Below are positions 17,873 to 26,669 of a stretch of DNA of 34,710 nt, piece after piece. Made by a program: the position numbers and the translations under genes. Numbering within the stretch: position 1 is the stretch's first letter; every line of letters begins with the position of its first letter. Below the pieces are notes generated by a model. It saw nothing but the letters and a program-made list of their open reading frames with translations. It did no database searches and was not told the origin of the DNA. The DNA comes from Bacteroidetes bacterium SB0662_bin_6 (GTDB taxonomy: Bacteria > Bacteroidota > Rhodothermia > Rhodothermales > VXPQ01), in NCBI GenBank assembly GCA_009839485.1, contig VXPQ01000001.1:1-34710 (forward strand), written 5' to 3'.

Positions 17873-18508
17873 TCAGTCCTTACCGCCGACCAGCTCATCA
17901 AGGGTTTCGTCCGCCAAGATAAACATTGCTCTCAGAATGCGTTGGTGCAACTGCTGCATATTCCCAACCCGCTGCGACAATGCTCTTTCTATCTTTGATT
18001 TCGCCCTCTCGCGCACCTCCTCAGAGAGTGTACAGTCATGCCTGAATTCGTATTTCTCAATGGTAAAGGCCGCTATATCGCGCATGTTATCCGCTATAAT
18101 ATCGGTGTCGAATGAGCTTTCAAGATCTGCCGGCGCCAATGCTGTCTCTTCTTCCCCGCTACCGCTATCATCGAGTTGACCGAGCGCCTCAGCTTGCGAA
18201 GCGCGAATTGCTATGAGTTGATCAAAGCCACTGATCGAAAAGACTTCGTACACCGGCTTCGAGAGGGAACAGAGCGCAAGTTTCACATCCTGTTCCCTGA
18301 GTTGCTTGGCAATCGCCACGATAACCCGCAAGCCCGCACTACTGATATAGTTTACTTGCTCGAAGTCGAGCACCACGATCCGGTTGTTACCATGGAGCCC
18401 GGACTCCAAAGCACCTTGAAATCCAGAAGCAGCGGTGCTATCAATGCGTCCCGAAATTTGAGCAATTGCGATTCCTTCCTTCTGTTCCCATTTTGCCTCG
18501 ACAGCCAT
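17873..18508 (-). CDS. STAS-domain protein (anti-sigma factor antagonist-like) with C-terminal helical extension
   Basis: A 211-residue protein. Residues 1-105 are a STAS domain, with the region VVLDFEQVNYISSAGLRV containing the serine pair S56-S57 that is phosphorylated in anti-anti-sigma factors. After a flexible acidic linker (111-130), residues 131-211 form a predicted helical, charged segment I do not recognise (DIIADNMRDIAAFTIEKYEF to the end). The start codon follows GAGGAA at a good distance, and a candidate promoter lies about 50 bases upstream; an in-frame extension further upstream is non-coding in character. No cognate serine kinase or phosphatase is in the window. It is first in a string with the phosphopantetheinyl transferase and PabB-PabC, with no obvious functional link. 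Confidence 0.85.
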   Translation of the reverse strand: MAVEAKWEQKEGIAIAQISGRIDSTAASGFQGALESGLHGNNRIVVLDFEQVNYISSAGLRVIVAIAKQLREQDVKLALCSLSKPVYEVFSISGFDQLIAIRASQAEALGQLDDSGSGEEETALAPADLESSFDTDIIADNMRDIAAFTIEKYEFRHDCTLSEEVRERAKSKIERALSQRVGNMQQLHQRILRAMFILADETLDELVGGKD

Positions 18509-18555
18509 TGTACATTCCTCAGTTATTGGTGAGTGTTGCGCCTGACCTGATTTGC

Positions 18556-18584
18556 ATTTTAGGACTCTGCGCCGTCTAAAGCAA
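18556..18584 (-). promoter_or_regulatory. Candidate promoter of the STAS gene string
   Basis: On the minus strand TTGCTT (18579-18584) is followed after 17 bases by TAAAAT (18556-18561), giving a TTG box 20 bases from the TA-rich box, as in the exbB promoter. The downstream edge is about 48 bases before the STAS start codon. The upstream box is only a partial match. Confidence 0.4.
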
Positions 18585-18764
18585 GGCGTGTCCTTTTGGG
18601 GACCTGTTTGCAGAAAGTCTGAACCGGCACGATCCGGCAACGGGGCGCCCGAAGGACCGCACGCCGGCCCGGGCGCTACGCGAAGCCCTCGGAAAAGACT
18701 GTCCAACTTTTTCGGACCATTTCTCGTACATTCCGGCAAGTATCCCTTCCTCACCAGGCAAGCC

Positions 18765-20261
18765 ATGTCGTATTTCGTTGGCATAGATGTTTCGACCACA
18801 GCGACGAAGGCGCTCGTGATCGACGAACAAGGCACAGTCATACAAACGGCATCCACGGAGTATGCCTTCGACACCCCGCACCCACAATGGAGCGAACAGG
18901 CCCCTTCCTTGTGGTGGCATGGTGCAACGGAAAGTATACGCAAGGCGCTGGCCGGAGCGGATATCCCCGGCAAGGAGGTGACCGCCATCGGACTGACGGG
19001 CCAGATGCACGGTCTTGTTTTACTGGATGTCGCGGGCCGCGTACTTCGCCCCGCGATCCTCTGGAACGATCAGCGCACCTCCGCCGAATGCGACGAAATC
19101 ATTGAGCGGGTGGGGCGCACAGAACTGATTGCCCGTACAGGCAACGATGCGCTGACCGGATTCACTGCCCCGAAGATCCTTTGGGTCCGCCGGCACGAAC
19201 CAGCGATCTTCGAAAAAATCCGGCAAGTGCTTCTCCCGAAAGATTATGTGCGCTTCCGACTTACCGGCGAGTACGCCACGGATCGGGCGGGTGCAGCAGG
19301 CACATTGTTGCTCGATGTGCGCAAGCGCGACTGGTCAGACGAAGTGCTTGCAAGACTCGACATCCCCTCCCAATGGCTCCCACCTACACACGAAGGCCCG
19401 GACATTACGGGAACGCTTTCAGCCGAGGCGGCGGAAGCTACCGGGCTGGCAGTCGGGACTCCGGTAGTCGCAGGCGGGGGCGACCAGAGCGCGCAGGCCG
19501 TGGGGGTCGGAGCGGTACAGGAAGGCATCGTGGCGCTTACCCTCGGAACATCCGGGGTAGTGTTTGCTTCGGTGAACAAACCCTTTATCGACCCGGATGG
19601 GCGCCTGCATTCCTTCTGTCACGCGGCGCCGGATACCTGGCACCTGATGGGCGTCATGCTTTCGGCAGCGGGGAGCTTGCGATGGTACCGGGACACGCTA
19701 TTCCCGAACACGTCATGGGACGATCTGCTTGACCCTGCACGGGATGTGCAACCCGGCGCGCAAGGGCTCCTTTTTCTTCCCTATCTGACCGGAGAGCGAA
19801 CCCCCCATGCCGATCCCATGGCGCGCGGCGCCTTTGTCGGATTAACGGTTCGCCATGAAAGCAAACATATGACTCGCTCCGTTCTCGAAGGCGTGGCCTT
19901 TGGCCTGCGAGACAGCTTCGAGATTATGCGGAGCGCCGGTCTGACGTCGATCGATCAGGTGCGAATATCCGGCGGCGGCGCCCGCAGTGCACTCTGGAGA
20001 AATATTCTTGCGGACGTGCTGGAAACAGAATTGGTCACAGTCAATACTACGGAAGGGGCGGCATTCGGCGCTGCGCTGCTTGCCGGCACGGGCGTCGGAG
20101 CCTGGCGCGATGTCCACGAGGCTTGCAGCGCTACCATCCACGTGACGGGGAATACCCCAAAAAACCCGGAAACGGCGGCGCGCTATCGTCCCTTTTATCG
20201 TGCATACTGCGACCTCTACCCTGCCCTGCACGCTTCTTTCCGCACCATAGGCGGCTCGTAA
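18765..20261 (+). CDS. xylB: Xylulokinase (FGGY family)
   Basis: A 498-residue FGGY-family sugar kinase that phosphorylates D-xylulose to xylulose 5-phosphate in the cytoplasm. The N-terminal ATPase motif is VGIDVSTTATKALV (5-18). GLTGQMHGLVLLD is the signature of the xylulokinase branch, and WNDQRT follows. The second FGGY half has GGGDQSAQAVGVGAV, LPYLTGERTPHADP and ISGGGARSALWRNILADVL. Length and motifs are normal. The start gives the usual MSYFVGIDVS beginning; an upstream in-frame start would add 71 non-conserved residues. No xylose isomerase or xylose transporter is adjacent. It lies divergent from the STAS gene, across 256 bases, and 84 bases before PEP carboxykinase. Confidence 0.92.
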   Translation: MSYFVGIDVSTTATKALVIDEQGTVIQTASTEYAFDTPHPQWSEQAPSLWWHGATESIRKALAGADIPGKEVTAIGLTGQMHGLVLLDVAGRVLRPAILWNDQRTSAECDEIIERVGRTELIARTGNDALTGFTAPKILWVRRHEPAIFEKIRQVLLPKDYVRFRLTGEYATDRAGAAGTLLLDVRKRDWSDEVLARLDIPSQWLPPTHEGPDITGTLSAEAAEATGLAVGTPVVAGGGDQSAQAVGVGAVQEGIVALTLGTSGVVFASVNKPFIDPDGRLHSFCHAAPDTWHLMGVMLSAAGSLRWYRDTLFPNTSWDDLLDPARDVQPGAQGLLFLPYLTGERTPHADPMARGAFVGLTVRHESKHMTRSVLEGVAFGLRDSFEIMRSAGLTSIDQVRISGGGARSALWRNILADVLETELVTVNTTEGAAFGAALLAGTGVGAWRDVHEACSATIHVTGNTPKNPETAARYRPFYRAYCDLYPALHASFRTIGGS

Positions 20262-20270
20262 AATACGCGG

Positions 20271-20289
20271 GGCATGGATCTGCCATGCC
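20271..20289 (+). promoter_or_regulatory. Hairpin between xylB and pckA
   Basis: GGCATGG, a five-base loop and CCATGCC form a perfect 7-base-pair stem with flanking GG and later CCCC that could lengthen it. It begins 9 bases after the xylB stop codon and ends 56 bases before the pckA start. No U-run follows, so a simple terminator is unlikely; a messenger-stability or attenuation element is possible. An in-frame ATG for pckA (20274) lies inside the stem. Confidence 0.4.
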
Positions 20290-20345
20290 TGCCCCCGATT
20301 GCATTGGCCAACGAATATTCGCCTTGTTCATCAGCAAAAACCAGC

Positions 20346-21938
20346 ATGCGCCATCAGATTTCGCTCGAATATGCCGGGATACACGTGGATCCGGTATATC
20401 GCAATCTCGCCCCTGCGCAGCTTTACGAGCATATCATCCGACAGGAACCCGCTGCTATCGTGGACAGTGGGGCCATCGCCATCCGATCCGGTGACAAGAC
20501 GGGGCGCAGCCCTGCTGACAAGCGGCTTGTAAAACATCCCGACAGCATCCACAACATCTGGTGGGGCCCCATAAACATCGAACTGGATCACCATACCTAT
20601 CTCGTCAATCGGGAACGGGCCATCGATTTCTTTAACACAAGAGATCATTTGTATGTCCTCGACGGGTATGCCGGATGGGATCCGGATCACCGGATCAAGG
20701 TGCGCATCGTTTGTTCACGGGCGTACCATGCCCTTTTCATGCACAATATGCTCATCCGGGTTCCTGAGGAAGATTTGCCGGATTTTGGCGAACCGGATTA
20801 TACGATTTTCAACGCCGGCGAATTTCCCTGTAACCGGCTCACCTCGCATATGACCTCGAAAACGAGCGTCGATCTCAGTTTCGAGGATCGGGAAATGGTT
20901 ATCCTCGGAACCGCGTATGCGGGAGAAATGAAAAAGGGCGTCTTCACCATCATGAATTACCTGATGCCGAAAGAGCACGTGCTGTCAATGCACTGCTCGG
21001 CCAATGAGGGTTCGGATGGGGACGTCACCCTGTTCTTCGGACTTTCCGGCACCGGCAAAACCGCGCTTTCCGCCGATCCTCGCCGTAGCCTGATTGGAGA
21101 CGACGAACATGGATGGGGAGAAAACGGCATTTTTAACATAGAGGGCGGCTGTTACGCCAAGGTCATCAATTTATCCCCGGAAGAAGAACCGGAGATTTAC
21201 GAGGCGATCCGCTACGGGACCATTCTCGAAAATGTGGTATACGACGAAGTAACACGGGCGGTGGATTTTGCCGATACGAGCATCACCGTCAATACGCGAG
21301 CGTCGTACCCGGTCGAATATATCGCTAATGCAAAGATACCTTGTACCGGGGGGCATCCGCACAATATTATCTTTCTGACCTATGATGCATTCGGTGTCCT
21401 GCCCCCGGTAGCCAAACTGACCCCCGGACAGGCCATGTACCATTTTATCAGCGGATACACTGCAAAAGTGGCGGGCACCGAGGAAGGCGTGAAGGAACCC
21501 CAGGCCACTTTTTCCGCCTGTCTCGGCGCAGCGTTCATGGTATGGCACCCCGGCAAATATGCAGAGTTGCTGGCCGAAAAGATGCGTGCACACGGCGCCG
21601 ACTCATGGCTCGTAAACACCGGATTTACCGGGGGACCGTACGGCATCGGGAAGCGCATTGCCCTTGCCCACACACGCCGGATAATCGACTCGATCCACGA
21701 CAAAACGCTGCGCGAACAGTCCATGCGAACCGATCAGGTCTTCGGATTTGCCGTACCGACCGCATGCCCCGGCCTGCCCGCCAACCTCCTTGCCCCACGC
21801 ACAACCTGGGTCAGCGAAGAAGCGTATGACCGGCAGGCGCGCGATCTGGCGAACCGTTTCGCAGAAAATTTTGAACGGTACAGGGACAAGGCATCCCCGG
21901 ATATGCTCGCCGGGGGGCCGGTTCTGCAAAGATCATAG
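20346..21938 (+). CDS. pckA: Phosphoenolpyruvate carboxykinase (ATP)
   Basis: A 530-residue ATP-type PEP carboxykinase, the normal size, converting oxaloacetate plus ATP to PEP, CO2 and ADP. This is the entry step from the citric acid cycle into gluconeogenesis. Motifs are complete: GDKTGRSPADKR, the kinase-1a loop GLSGTGKTALSADPRR, metal-site DDEHGWG, NIEGGCYAKVI and NTRASYPVEYI. The start at MRHQIS is chosen because the conserved N-terminal region begins soon after; an ATG at 20274 would add 24 residues and lies within a hairpin. No clear ribosome-binding site is seen. It follows xylB by 84 bases and converges with the dicarboxylate symporter gene. Confidence 0.95.
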   Translation: MRHQISLEYAGIHVDPVYRNLAPAQLYEHIIRQEPAAIVDSGAIAIRSGDKTGRSPADKRLVKHPDSIHNIWWGPINIELDHHTYLVNRERAIDFFNTRDHLYVLDGYAGWDPDHRIKVRIVCSRAYHALFMHNMLIRVPEEDLPDFGEPDYTIFNAGEFPCNRLTSHMTSKTSVDLSFEDREMVILGTAYAGEMKKGVFTIMNYLMPKEHVLSMHCSANEGSDGDVTLFFGLSGTGKTALSADPRRSLIGDDEHGWGENGIFNIEGGCYAKVINLSPEEEPEIYEAIRYGTILENVVYDEVTRAVDFADTSITVNTRASYPVEYIANAKIPCTGGHPHNIIFLTYDAFGVLPPVAKLTPGQAMYHFISGYTAKVAGTEEGVKEPQATFSACLGAAFMVWHPGKYAELLAEKMRAHGADSWLVNTGFTGGPYGIGKRIALAHTRRIIDSIHDKTLREQSMRTDQVFGFAVPTACPGLPANLLAPRTTWVSEEAYDRQARDLANRFAENFERYRDKASPDMLAGGPVLQRS

Positions 21939-22083
21939 GCCACGCCAGGCAGGCCTGTCGCCGGAAAAACAACAGCAAGTATCCGACGACCCGTGCACAC
22001 CTTTCGGCAGACGCGCCCGACAAGTCGGTAACAGTGTCCGCTACGGCGTGGGGAAGCAAGGCGCCGCCGCCGTACACCCCAAG

Positions 22084-23346
22084 CTACGTAACGACGTGCG
22101 TGTCCACATTTTCTTCCCCTTCCGAACGGGCGATAATCGCTGCCCCGCACGAATCGCTGTACACATTCACGGCGGTCCTGAACATGTCGAGCGGACGATC
22201 GATGGCGAGCATGGCGCCCACGATGAATGCCGGGCCTGCACCGGTCAGCCCCACGGCTTCCAGCACAATAAAAATGACCACCAGGCCTGCAGAGGGTATT
22301 GCGGCAGCCCCTATCGAGGCCAGTAATGCGGTGAACACGATAACCACCTGGTCCGTGAAACCCAGGGACACGCCCAGCGCCTGGGCAATGAAAATGGCCC
22401 CGAGACACTCATAGAGCGCCGTGCCATCCATATTTATCGTAGCGCCCATCGGCAATGTAAACGACGATACGCGGTTCGACACGCCTACCCTCGTTTCTAC
22501 CGTCTGCATCGTCACAGGAAGCGTGGCGCCCGACGAAGCCGTCGAAAACGCCGTAACGAGCGGCTCGATCATATTCCGGAAATGGATGATCGGGTTTATT
22601 CTCCCGAGGAAGAAAAGCACCAGAGGCAGTGTAACAAACAAGTGAATCGTCAACCCCAGAGACAGCACGAACATATAGAGCCCCAGCGCCCCGAACGTTT
22701 CAAACCCCGTGCGGCCCACCAGCGTGGCAATAAGGCCGAAAACGCCAATGGGCGCCACCATGATCACGCCGGTAGTGATCTTCATCATGGCCTGAAACGC
22801 CGCATCGAAAAAATTCCTCAGAGTGGTCTGGGGCTTCTCCGGCAACCCTACAATGGCCAGACCCAGGATGATGCTGAAGAAGATAACGGCAAGCATCTGG
22901 GCGCCCGCCGCCGCCTCGATCACATTCGCCGGTACGATATCCATGAGGATATCCACCGGGGAACTGGGCGTCCTGATGTCAGGCATATCGGCCTGGATGG
23001 CATTCGCCACATCGGTCTTTTCGCCCGGACGAAAGATATTCACCAGAATCAGGCCGGTGGTGATGGCCAGCAGGCTCGTCAATACATAATACCCGAGGGT
23101 TTTGGAGAAGAGCCGCCCCACGGCGCGCCCACTGCCCACCGATGCAACCCCTGCAACAATGGATGTGAACACAAGCGGGACGATGACCATGCGAAGCAAC
23201 TTCATGAACAATTGTCCAATCCATTCCACGCTATCGGCAAGAGGTTCTCCTCCTATCATACCAGCCCCGATACCGATCACCATCGCGATCAGTATCTGCC
23301 AGTGCAATTTTTTCCACCAAACGGCTCCGGTTGCTATGAGATTCAT
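22084..23346 (-). CDS. Dicarboxylate/amino acid:cation symporter (DAACS family)
   Basis: A 420-residue sodium- or proton-coupled carrier of the glutamate/aspartate/C4-dicarboxylate family, with eight membrane helices and two re-entrant loops. The serine-rich loop AFSTASSGATLPVT, the sodium-site helix LPMGATINMDGTALYE, the second loop ASIGAAAIPSAGLV and the substrate-binding DRPLDMFRTAVNVYSDSCGA are all present. Substrate cannot be told apart between glutamate, aspartate and C4-dicarboxylates from motifs alone. A promoter candidate lies about 75 bases upstream. It converges with pckA across 145 bases in which I see no convincing terminator. Confidence 0.92.
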   Translation of the reverse strand: MNLIATGAVWWKKLHWQILIAMVIGIGAGMIGGEPLADSVEWIGQLFMKLLRMVIVPLVFTSIVAGVASVGSGRAVGRLFSKTLGYYVLTSLLAITTGLILVNIFRPGEKTDVANAIQADMPDIRTPSSPVDILMDIVPANVIEAAAGAQMLAVIFFSIILGLAIVGLPEKPQTTLRNFFDAAFQAMMKITTGVIMVAPIGVFGLIATLVGRTGFETFGALGLYMFVLSLGLTIHLFVTLPLVLFFLGRINPIIHFRNMIEPLVTAFSTASSGATLPVTMQTVETRVGVSNRVSSFTLPMGATINMDGTALYECLGAIFIAQALGVSLGFTDQVVIVFTALLASIGAAAIPSAGLVVIFIVLEAVGLTGAGPAFIVGAMLAIDRPLDMFRTAVNVYSDSCGAAIIARSEGEENVDTHVVT

Positions 23347-23419
23347 GATAGTTCGTTATGGAATCGTTACATAGTGCCCAGCGGGCGCCTGGCTCGCACG
23401 GACTGTGTGCATCAGGAAG

Positions 23420-23450
23420 CCAATGTAGCGATTCGCATCCTGCAAGGCAA
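23420..23450 (-). promoter_or_regulatory. Candidate promoter of the dicarboxylate symporter gene
   Basis: On the minus strand a TTG box (23448-23450) stands 20 bases upstream of TACATTGG (23420-23427), one mismatch from TAnnTTTG. Read as a housekeeping promoter it is TTGCCT, 17 bases, TACATT. It lies in the 150-base gap between the two transporter genes, 73 bases before the start codon. Confidence 0.35.
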
Positions 23451-23496
23451 CGGATCGGAACAAGCCGCAAGCAAACAAGCACCGCAGCATGCCCCG

Positions 23497-24963
23497 CTAT
23501 CCGAGATTCACCAGAGGAACCAGGGCATAGCCTATAAGGGTGACCAGAAAAATAAAAAGGATATTCAGAAGAATACCGGCGCGCGCCATACGAGGAATCG
23601 TCACATACTCGCTACTATATACGATGGCGTTGGGAGGCGTCGCTACGGGAAGCATGAATGCACAGCTTGCAGCAAGTACCGCGGGTACAGTGAACACCAG
23701 GGGAGACTCGCCGAGACCCACCCCAACAGAAGCCACTATCGGCAGAAATGCAGCAACCGTTGCGATATTGCTGGTCAATTCCGTCAGAAAAATGATCGTG
23801 GTCGCTATGACCAGAATAATCAGGAACACCGGCCATTTCTCAATAAGGCCGGCCTGCGCACCGAGCCAGGCCGCAAGCCCGGTATCATTGATCGCCGCGG
23901 CAAGACTCAACCCGCCGCCGAACAGAATGAGCAATCCCCAGGGTAAACGTTCGGCATCGTTCCACTCGAGCAAAAACACCCTTTTCGGGACATTGACCGG
24001 CAATAGAAAAAACAGCAAGCCCACTCCCATAGCAATTCCTGCATCCGATAAACCGGGAATCACCGGGGTAAGCAGGGGGCGCGTCATCCACAAGACGGCC
24101 GCGGTAACGAACAGAGCCATCACCATTTTTTCCGGCCGGCTCATGCGCCCCATTGCGGCCAGTTCGGAATGAATGAATGCCGCCCCCCCGGGAATTTCCC
24201 GGATTTTGACCGGATAGACTCCCCTTGTCAGCACAAAATACATGAGCGGAAGAGCAATCAGGGCCATGGGTACGCCGATCTGCATCCACTCCACGAACCC
24301 GACGGACATGTTGTACGTCTCCAGCATGAATCCTGCAAAAAACGCATTCGGAGGAGTTCCAACCAGGGTCGCGATACCGCCTATGCTGCACGAATACGCA
24401 ATGATCAGCATGAGTCCTATCGTAAAATGCTCCACCTCCTTCGAATCGGTCTGGCGCACAAGTTCCGCCACGGATAATCCGATCGGCAGCATCATCAGTG
24501 CGGTCGCCGTGTTACTGACCCACATACTCAAAAACGCGGCCGCGATCATGAACCCGGCCAGAATCGCATAGGGACGCGGCCCCATCATGGCAATGATGCG
24601 CAAGGCAAGGCGACGGTGAAGATTCCACCGTTCCATACCCGCCGCAATCAGGAAGCCGCCAAGAAACAGAAAAACCAGTGGGTTCGCATAGGGGGATGCC
24701 GCGGCGCGTATATCCGCAATACCCAACAAGGGAAAAAGCACAAGCGGCAAAAGCGCCGTAGCGGATATGGGAATGGCCTCGGTCATCCACCAGACGGCCA
24801 TCAGGATACCCACAGCCGCCGTCCTCCAGGCGGAAAGCGGCATATCCGCGGGGGGAGGCATAAACAGCAAAACCACGCATAAAAGCACACCTGCGCCGAG
24901 GCCGACCCACTGCCTGAAGTGAAGAGCGGATGCTGTCGATGACGAACCGGTAGCTGCAAACAC
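23497..24963 (-). CDS. SLC13/DASS family sodium:anion symporter
   Basis: A 488-residue divalent-anion:sodium symporter with about 11-12 membrane helices. Both family-defining substrate/sodium motifs are there: SNTATALMMLP and, in the second repeat, TSNIATVAAFLP, together with TEAIPISATALLP near the start and LPVATPPNAIVYSSEYV near the end. These carriers take up succinate, malate, citrate or sulfate; the TPPNA-type motif suggests organic anions. The start is GTG; there is no strong ribosome-binding site. It lies upstream of the DAACS gene on the same strand, with a 150-base gap containing a promoter candidate, so the two are probably separate transcripts. Confidence 0.92.
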   Translation of the reverse strand: MFAATGSSSTASALHFRQWVGLGAGVLLCVVLLFMPPPADMPLSAWRTAAVGILMAVWWMTEAIPISATALLPLVLFPLLGIADIRAAASPYANPLVFLFLGGFLIAAGMERWNLHRRLALRIIAMMGPRPYAILAGFMIAAAFLSMWVSNTATALMMLPIGLSVAELVRQTDSKEVEHFTIGLMLIIAYSCSIGGIATLVGTPPNAFFAGFMLETYNMSVGFVEWMQIGVPMALIALPLMYFVLTRGVYPVKIREIPGGAAFIHSELAAMGRMSRPEKMVMALFVTAAVLWMTRPLLTPVIPGLSDAGIAMGVGLLFFLLPVNVPKRVFLLEWNDAERLPWGLLILFGGGLSLAAAINDTGLAAWLGAQAGLIEKWPVFLIILVIATTIIFLTELTSNIATVAAFLPIVASVGVGLGESPLVFTVPAVLAASCAFMLPVATPPNAIVYSSEYVTIPRMARAGILLNILFIFLVTLIGYALVPLVNLG

Positions 24964-25259
24964 GTGCTGTTATACCCCGATAAGGGAATTCCAGGACAAA
25001 CAAAAAAGTGTTTTGCATGATAGGCATTGCGGTATTGCCCGGCAAACGGCCGCAGCCCGACCCCCGCAGCCTCTGAGATTTGCGGACTTGATCAGAGTAT
25101 CCTGTACTGTTCGTATTTTACCCGGATATGGTTCAGTATATGATGTACTCACGGGATCCCCTATACGGTGGAATGCCTGTTTATTTCAGAATGGGTACAT
25201 GGCATACGGAACGGATACGCACCCCCATACAGTACCTGACTCATAGCTCTCCAAGCTCC

Positions 25260-26663
25260 ATGGCCGCACCGGGCACCGAAAATCACCCCCTTCGTATCGC
25301 TATTATCGGCGCCGGCCCGGCCGCTTTCTATGCAGCCGATCATATGCTGAAGCAACAGGATCTGCATGTCGAGATTGACATGTTCGACCGGCTTCCTACT
25401 CCTTTCGGCCTGGTCCGGGGCGGCGTTGCGCCTGATCACCAGAGTATCAAGAACGTTACCCGGGTCTACCACAAAACCGCCTCCAGGCCCGGGTTCCGTT
25501 TCTTTGGAAACGTGTGTTTCGGCTCGGACGTGACCCGCGCTGACCTGCAGCGGCATTACCATCAGATTTTTTATGCCACGGGGGCGCAGACGGATCGCTC
25601 CCTCGGTATTCCCGGCGAAGACCTGCATGGCAGCCATTCGGCGACCGAATTCGTGGCATGGTACAACGGACATCCCGACTACCGGCATCTCGAATTCGAT
25701 CTGTCCGCGAAATCCGTTGTCGTCATCGGTGTCGGAAATGTCGCCGTTGACGTAGCGCGCATATTGTGCCGCACCCCGGAAGAACTTGCAGCCACGGACA
25801 TTGCCGATCATGCGCTCGAAAAGTTACGCGAAAGCCAGGTCCGCGAGGTTCATATGCTGGGCCGGCGCGGTCCGGTCCAGGCTGCATTCACTCCTCCCGA
25901 GGCGAAGGAGTTGGGAATGCTGGAAGGCGCCGACGCCATCGTGCGCCCGGAAGAAGCGGCGCTTGACCCGCTTAGCGAGGAGGTACTCGCATCCGCAGGC
26001 CGCCGCATTCGCCGCAACGTGGAAATCGTTCAGGAAATTGCCGAACGCGATCCCTCCGGAAAAGAAAAACGCCTTCACATACGCTTCCTCGTCTCACCCA
26101 CCGAAATCATCGGGGACGAAACAGGCCGGGTATCGTCAATACGGGTAGTGCATAACGAATTGCACCTGAGCGAGAACGGTCGCCTTCGCCCGCGCGCCAC
26201 CGAGCGTTTCGAAACGATTTCCGCCGGGCTGATCTTTCGATCCGTAGGGTATCAGGGCGTTCCGCTGGCTGACGTTCCCTTCGATGAACAGTGGAATGTT
26301 ATTCCTAACGAAAAAGGCCGCGTGGTGAACCCTGCCACCCGCAAACATGTGATCGGCGAATACGCCGGGGGATGGATCAAGAGGGGACCTTCAGGGGTCA
26401 TCGGTACGAATAAGGCCGACTCCGTGGAAACAGCGACCTGTATGCTGGAAGATGTACGAAACGGGATCCTGCTTTCCCCGGAAGCCCCATCGGCTGAAGA
26501 GGCGGAGCGCATGATTTGTACCCGGTGTCCGGATTATTTCAGTTACGAAGACTGGATGCGCCTCGACGAACTGGAAACCGCTCGGGGCAAGGAAACCGGA
26601 CGCCCCCGGGTAAAATTCACGAGTGCAGACGCCATGCGGAAGGCACTGGAAAACGCGGCGTAG
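25260..26663 (+). CDS. FAD-dependent ferredoxin/adrenodoxin--NADP+ reductase-like protein (FprA type)
   Basis: A 467-residue flavoprotein of the glutathione-reductase superfamily, adrenodoxin reductase/FprA branch. It moves electrons between NADP(H) and a ferredoxin. The FAD loop is IAIIGAGPAAFYAAD (13-27), the hallmark DRLPTPFGLVRGGVAPDHQ follows, and the NADP loop is VVVIGVGNVAVDVARIL. Later parts show MLGRRGPVQAAFTPPE, RSVGYQG and AGGWIKRGPSGVIGTNK, all typical. The C-terminal part resembles the helical region found in bacterial members. The chosen ATG gives the short N-terminus normal for the family; upstream in-frame starts add 44 unrelated residues. No ferredoxin gene is adjacent. It ends 6 bases from the oppositely oriented cytochrome gene. 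Confidence 0.9.
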   Translation: MAAPGTENHPLRIAIIGAGPAAFYAADHMLKQQDLHVEIDMFDRLPTPFGLVRGGVAPDHQSIKNVTRVYHKTASRPGFRFFGNVCFGSDVTRADLQRHYHQIFYATGAQTDRSLGIPGEDLHGSHSATEFVAWYNGHPDYRHLEFDLSAKSVVVIGVGNVAVDVARILCRTPEELAATDIADHALEKLRESQVREVHMLGRRGPVQAAFTPPEAKELGMLEGADAIVRPEEAALDPLSEEVLASAGRRIRRNVEIVQEIAERDPSGKEKRLHIRFLVSPTEIIGDETGRVSSIRVVHNELHLSENGRLRPRATERFETISAGLIFRSVGYQGVPLADVPFDEQWNVIPNEKGRVVNPATRKHVIGEYAGGWIKRGPSGVIGTNKADSVETATCMLEDVRNGILLSPEAPSAEEAERMICTRCPDYFSYEDWMRLDELETARGKETGRPRVKFTSADAMRKALENAA

Positions 26664-26669
26664 CCGCCC

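Noticed and set aside
21939-22083. Possible terminator AGGCC...GGCCT between pckA and the dicarboxylate symporter
   Set aside because: The stem is only five base pairs and no T-run follows on either strand.
22582-23946. A 454-codon open frame on the plus strand opposite the two transporters
   Set aside because: Composition is that of an antisense shadow (glutamine, arginine, histidine-rich), and it spans the end of one transporter gene, an intergenic gap and part of another.
119-25103. Shared 13-mer ATCAGAGTATCCT at 119-131 and 25091-25103
   Set aside because: A few 13-base matches are expected by chance in 35 kb, and the likeness does not extend on either side.
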